Source of the DNA: an uncultured Syntrophomonadaceae bacterium
GTDB lineage: Bacteria > Bacillota > Syntrophomonadia > Syntrophomonadales > Syntrophomonadaceae
NCBI GenBank assembly: GCA_944391275.1
Contig: CALXSZ010000177.1
Span: forward strand, 1 to 5,800
Length of the DNA stretch: 5,800 nt
Direction: 5' to 3'
Shown piece by piece: positions 5,743 to 5,800 of this stretch (positions within the stretch are counted from its first letter, which is position 1; the number at the start of each line of letters is the position of its first letter). The notes under the pieces are model-generated. The model made no database searches, was not told the DNA's origin, and saw nothing but the letters and a program-made list of their open reading frames with translations. A program made the position numbers and the translations under genes.

Positions 5743-5800
5743 ATCAAAAGTTAACTGATTATTCTTAATCTCACTGTCGTTTAATGTTTCGGTTCATTCA
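5743..5800 (-). other. Probable upstream coding continuation with a frame disruption
   Basis: Reading in the same frame upstream of the ATG, 17 sense codons (5743-5793) give TETLNDSEIKNNQLTFD. This supplies the L-x-F strand seen in the other repeat units (LKF at 138-140, LSF at 271-273). A TGA then blocks the frame at 5794-5796. The frame that stays open to the window edge reads NEPK and then CAT TAA. One extra A in the AAA at 5787-5789 would join NEPK to TLNDSEIK. I read this as a frameshifted or wrongly sequenced part of a larger gene. Confidence 0.5.

Noticed and set aside
5787..5794. Programmed -1 ribosomal frameshift at the right edge
   Set aside because: The CCGAAACAT stretch does not form a canonical X-XXY-YYZ slippery heptamer in the open frame, and no downstream stimulatory hairpin was noticed; an indel is simpler.

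Overview
The window looks like chromosome from a low-to-moderate G+C Gram-positive bacterium (Bacillota, probably Clostridia-like). The signs are strong AGGAGG-type ribosome binding sites, sigma-A-type promoters with 17-base spacers, U-tailed hairpin terminators, a copper-amine-oxidase-N-terminal-type (PF07833) surface domain, and an exported beta-propeller of the Beta_propel (PF09826/COG4880) type. I cannot name the genus. I see no tRNA, rRNA, CRISPR array, insertion sequence or phage gene.

Five protein genes alternate strictly in orientation (- + - + -). From left to right they are: (1) 1-504, minus, the N-terminal 168 residues of a membrane-anchored DUF2726-like protein running off the left edge; (2) 698-1447, plus, a 249-residue alpha/beta-hydrolase with a complete Ser-Asp-His triad; (3) 1498-3501, minus, a 667-residue exported beta-propeller protein; (4) 3663-4121, plus, a 152-residue PaaI-like hot-dog thioesterase; (5) 4234-5742, minus, a surface protein with about 100-residue beta-rich repeats and a C-terminal copper-amine-oxidase-N-like module.

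Each divergent gap (505-697 and 3502-3662) holds promoters. Each convergent gap (1448-1497 and 4122-4233) holds a strong hairpin. Each gene therefore appears to be transcribed on its own, and no operon or multi-gene system can be argued for. Two genes encode probable envelope or exported proteins (3 and 5), one a probable membrane-anchored protein (1), and two small cytosolic hydrolases (2 and 4). No shared pathway is evident.

The least ordinary spot is the right edge. The last gene's only available start codon lies inside a repeat domain and has no ribosome binding site. In-frame sequence upstream still reads as that repeat until a TGA at 5794-5796, and another frame is open to the edge. This suggests a single-base frameshift (real or a sequencing error) in a larger gene. 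Second is a DUF2726-like protein whose usual acidic motif looks degenerate. I found no convincing novel defence or mobile system here.
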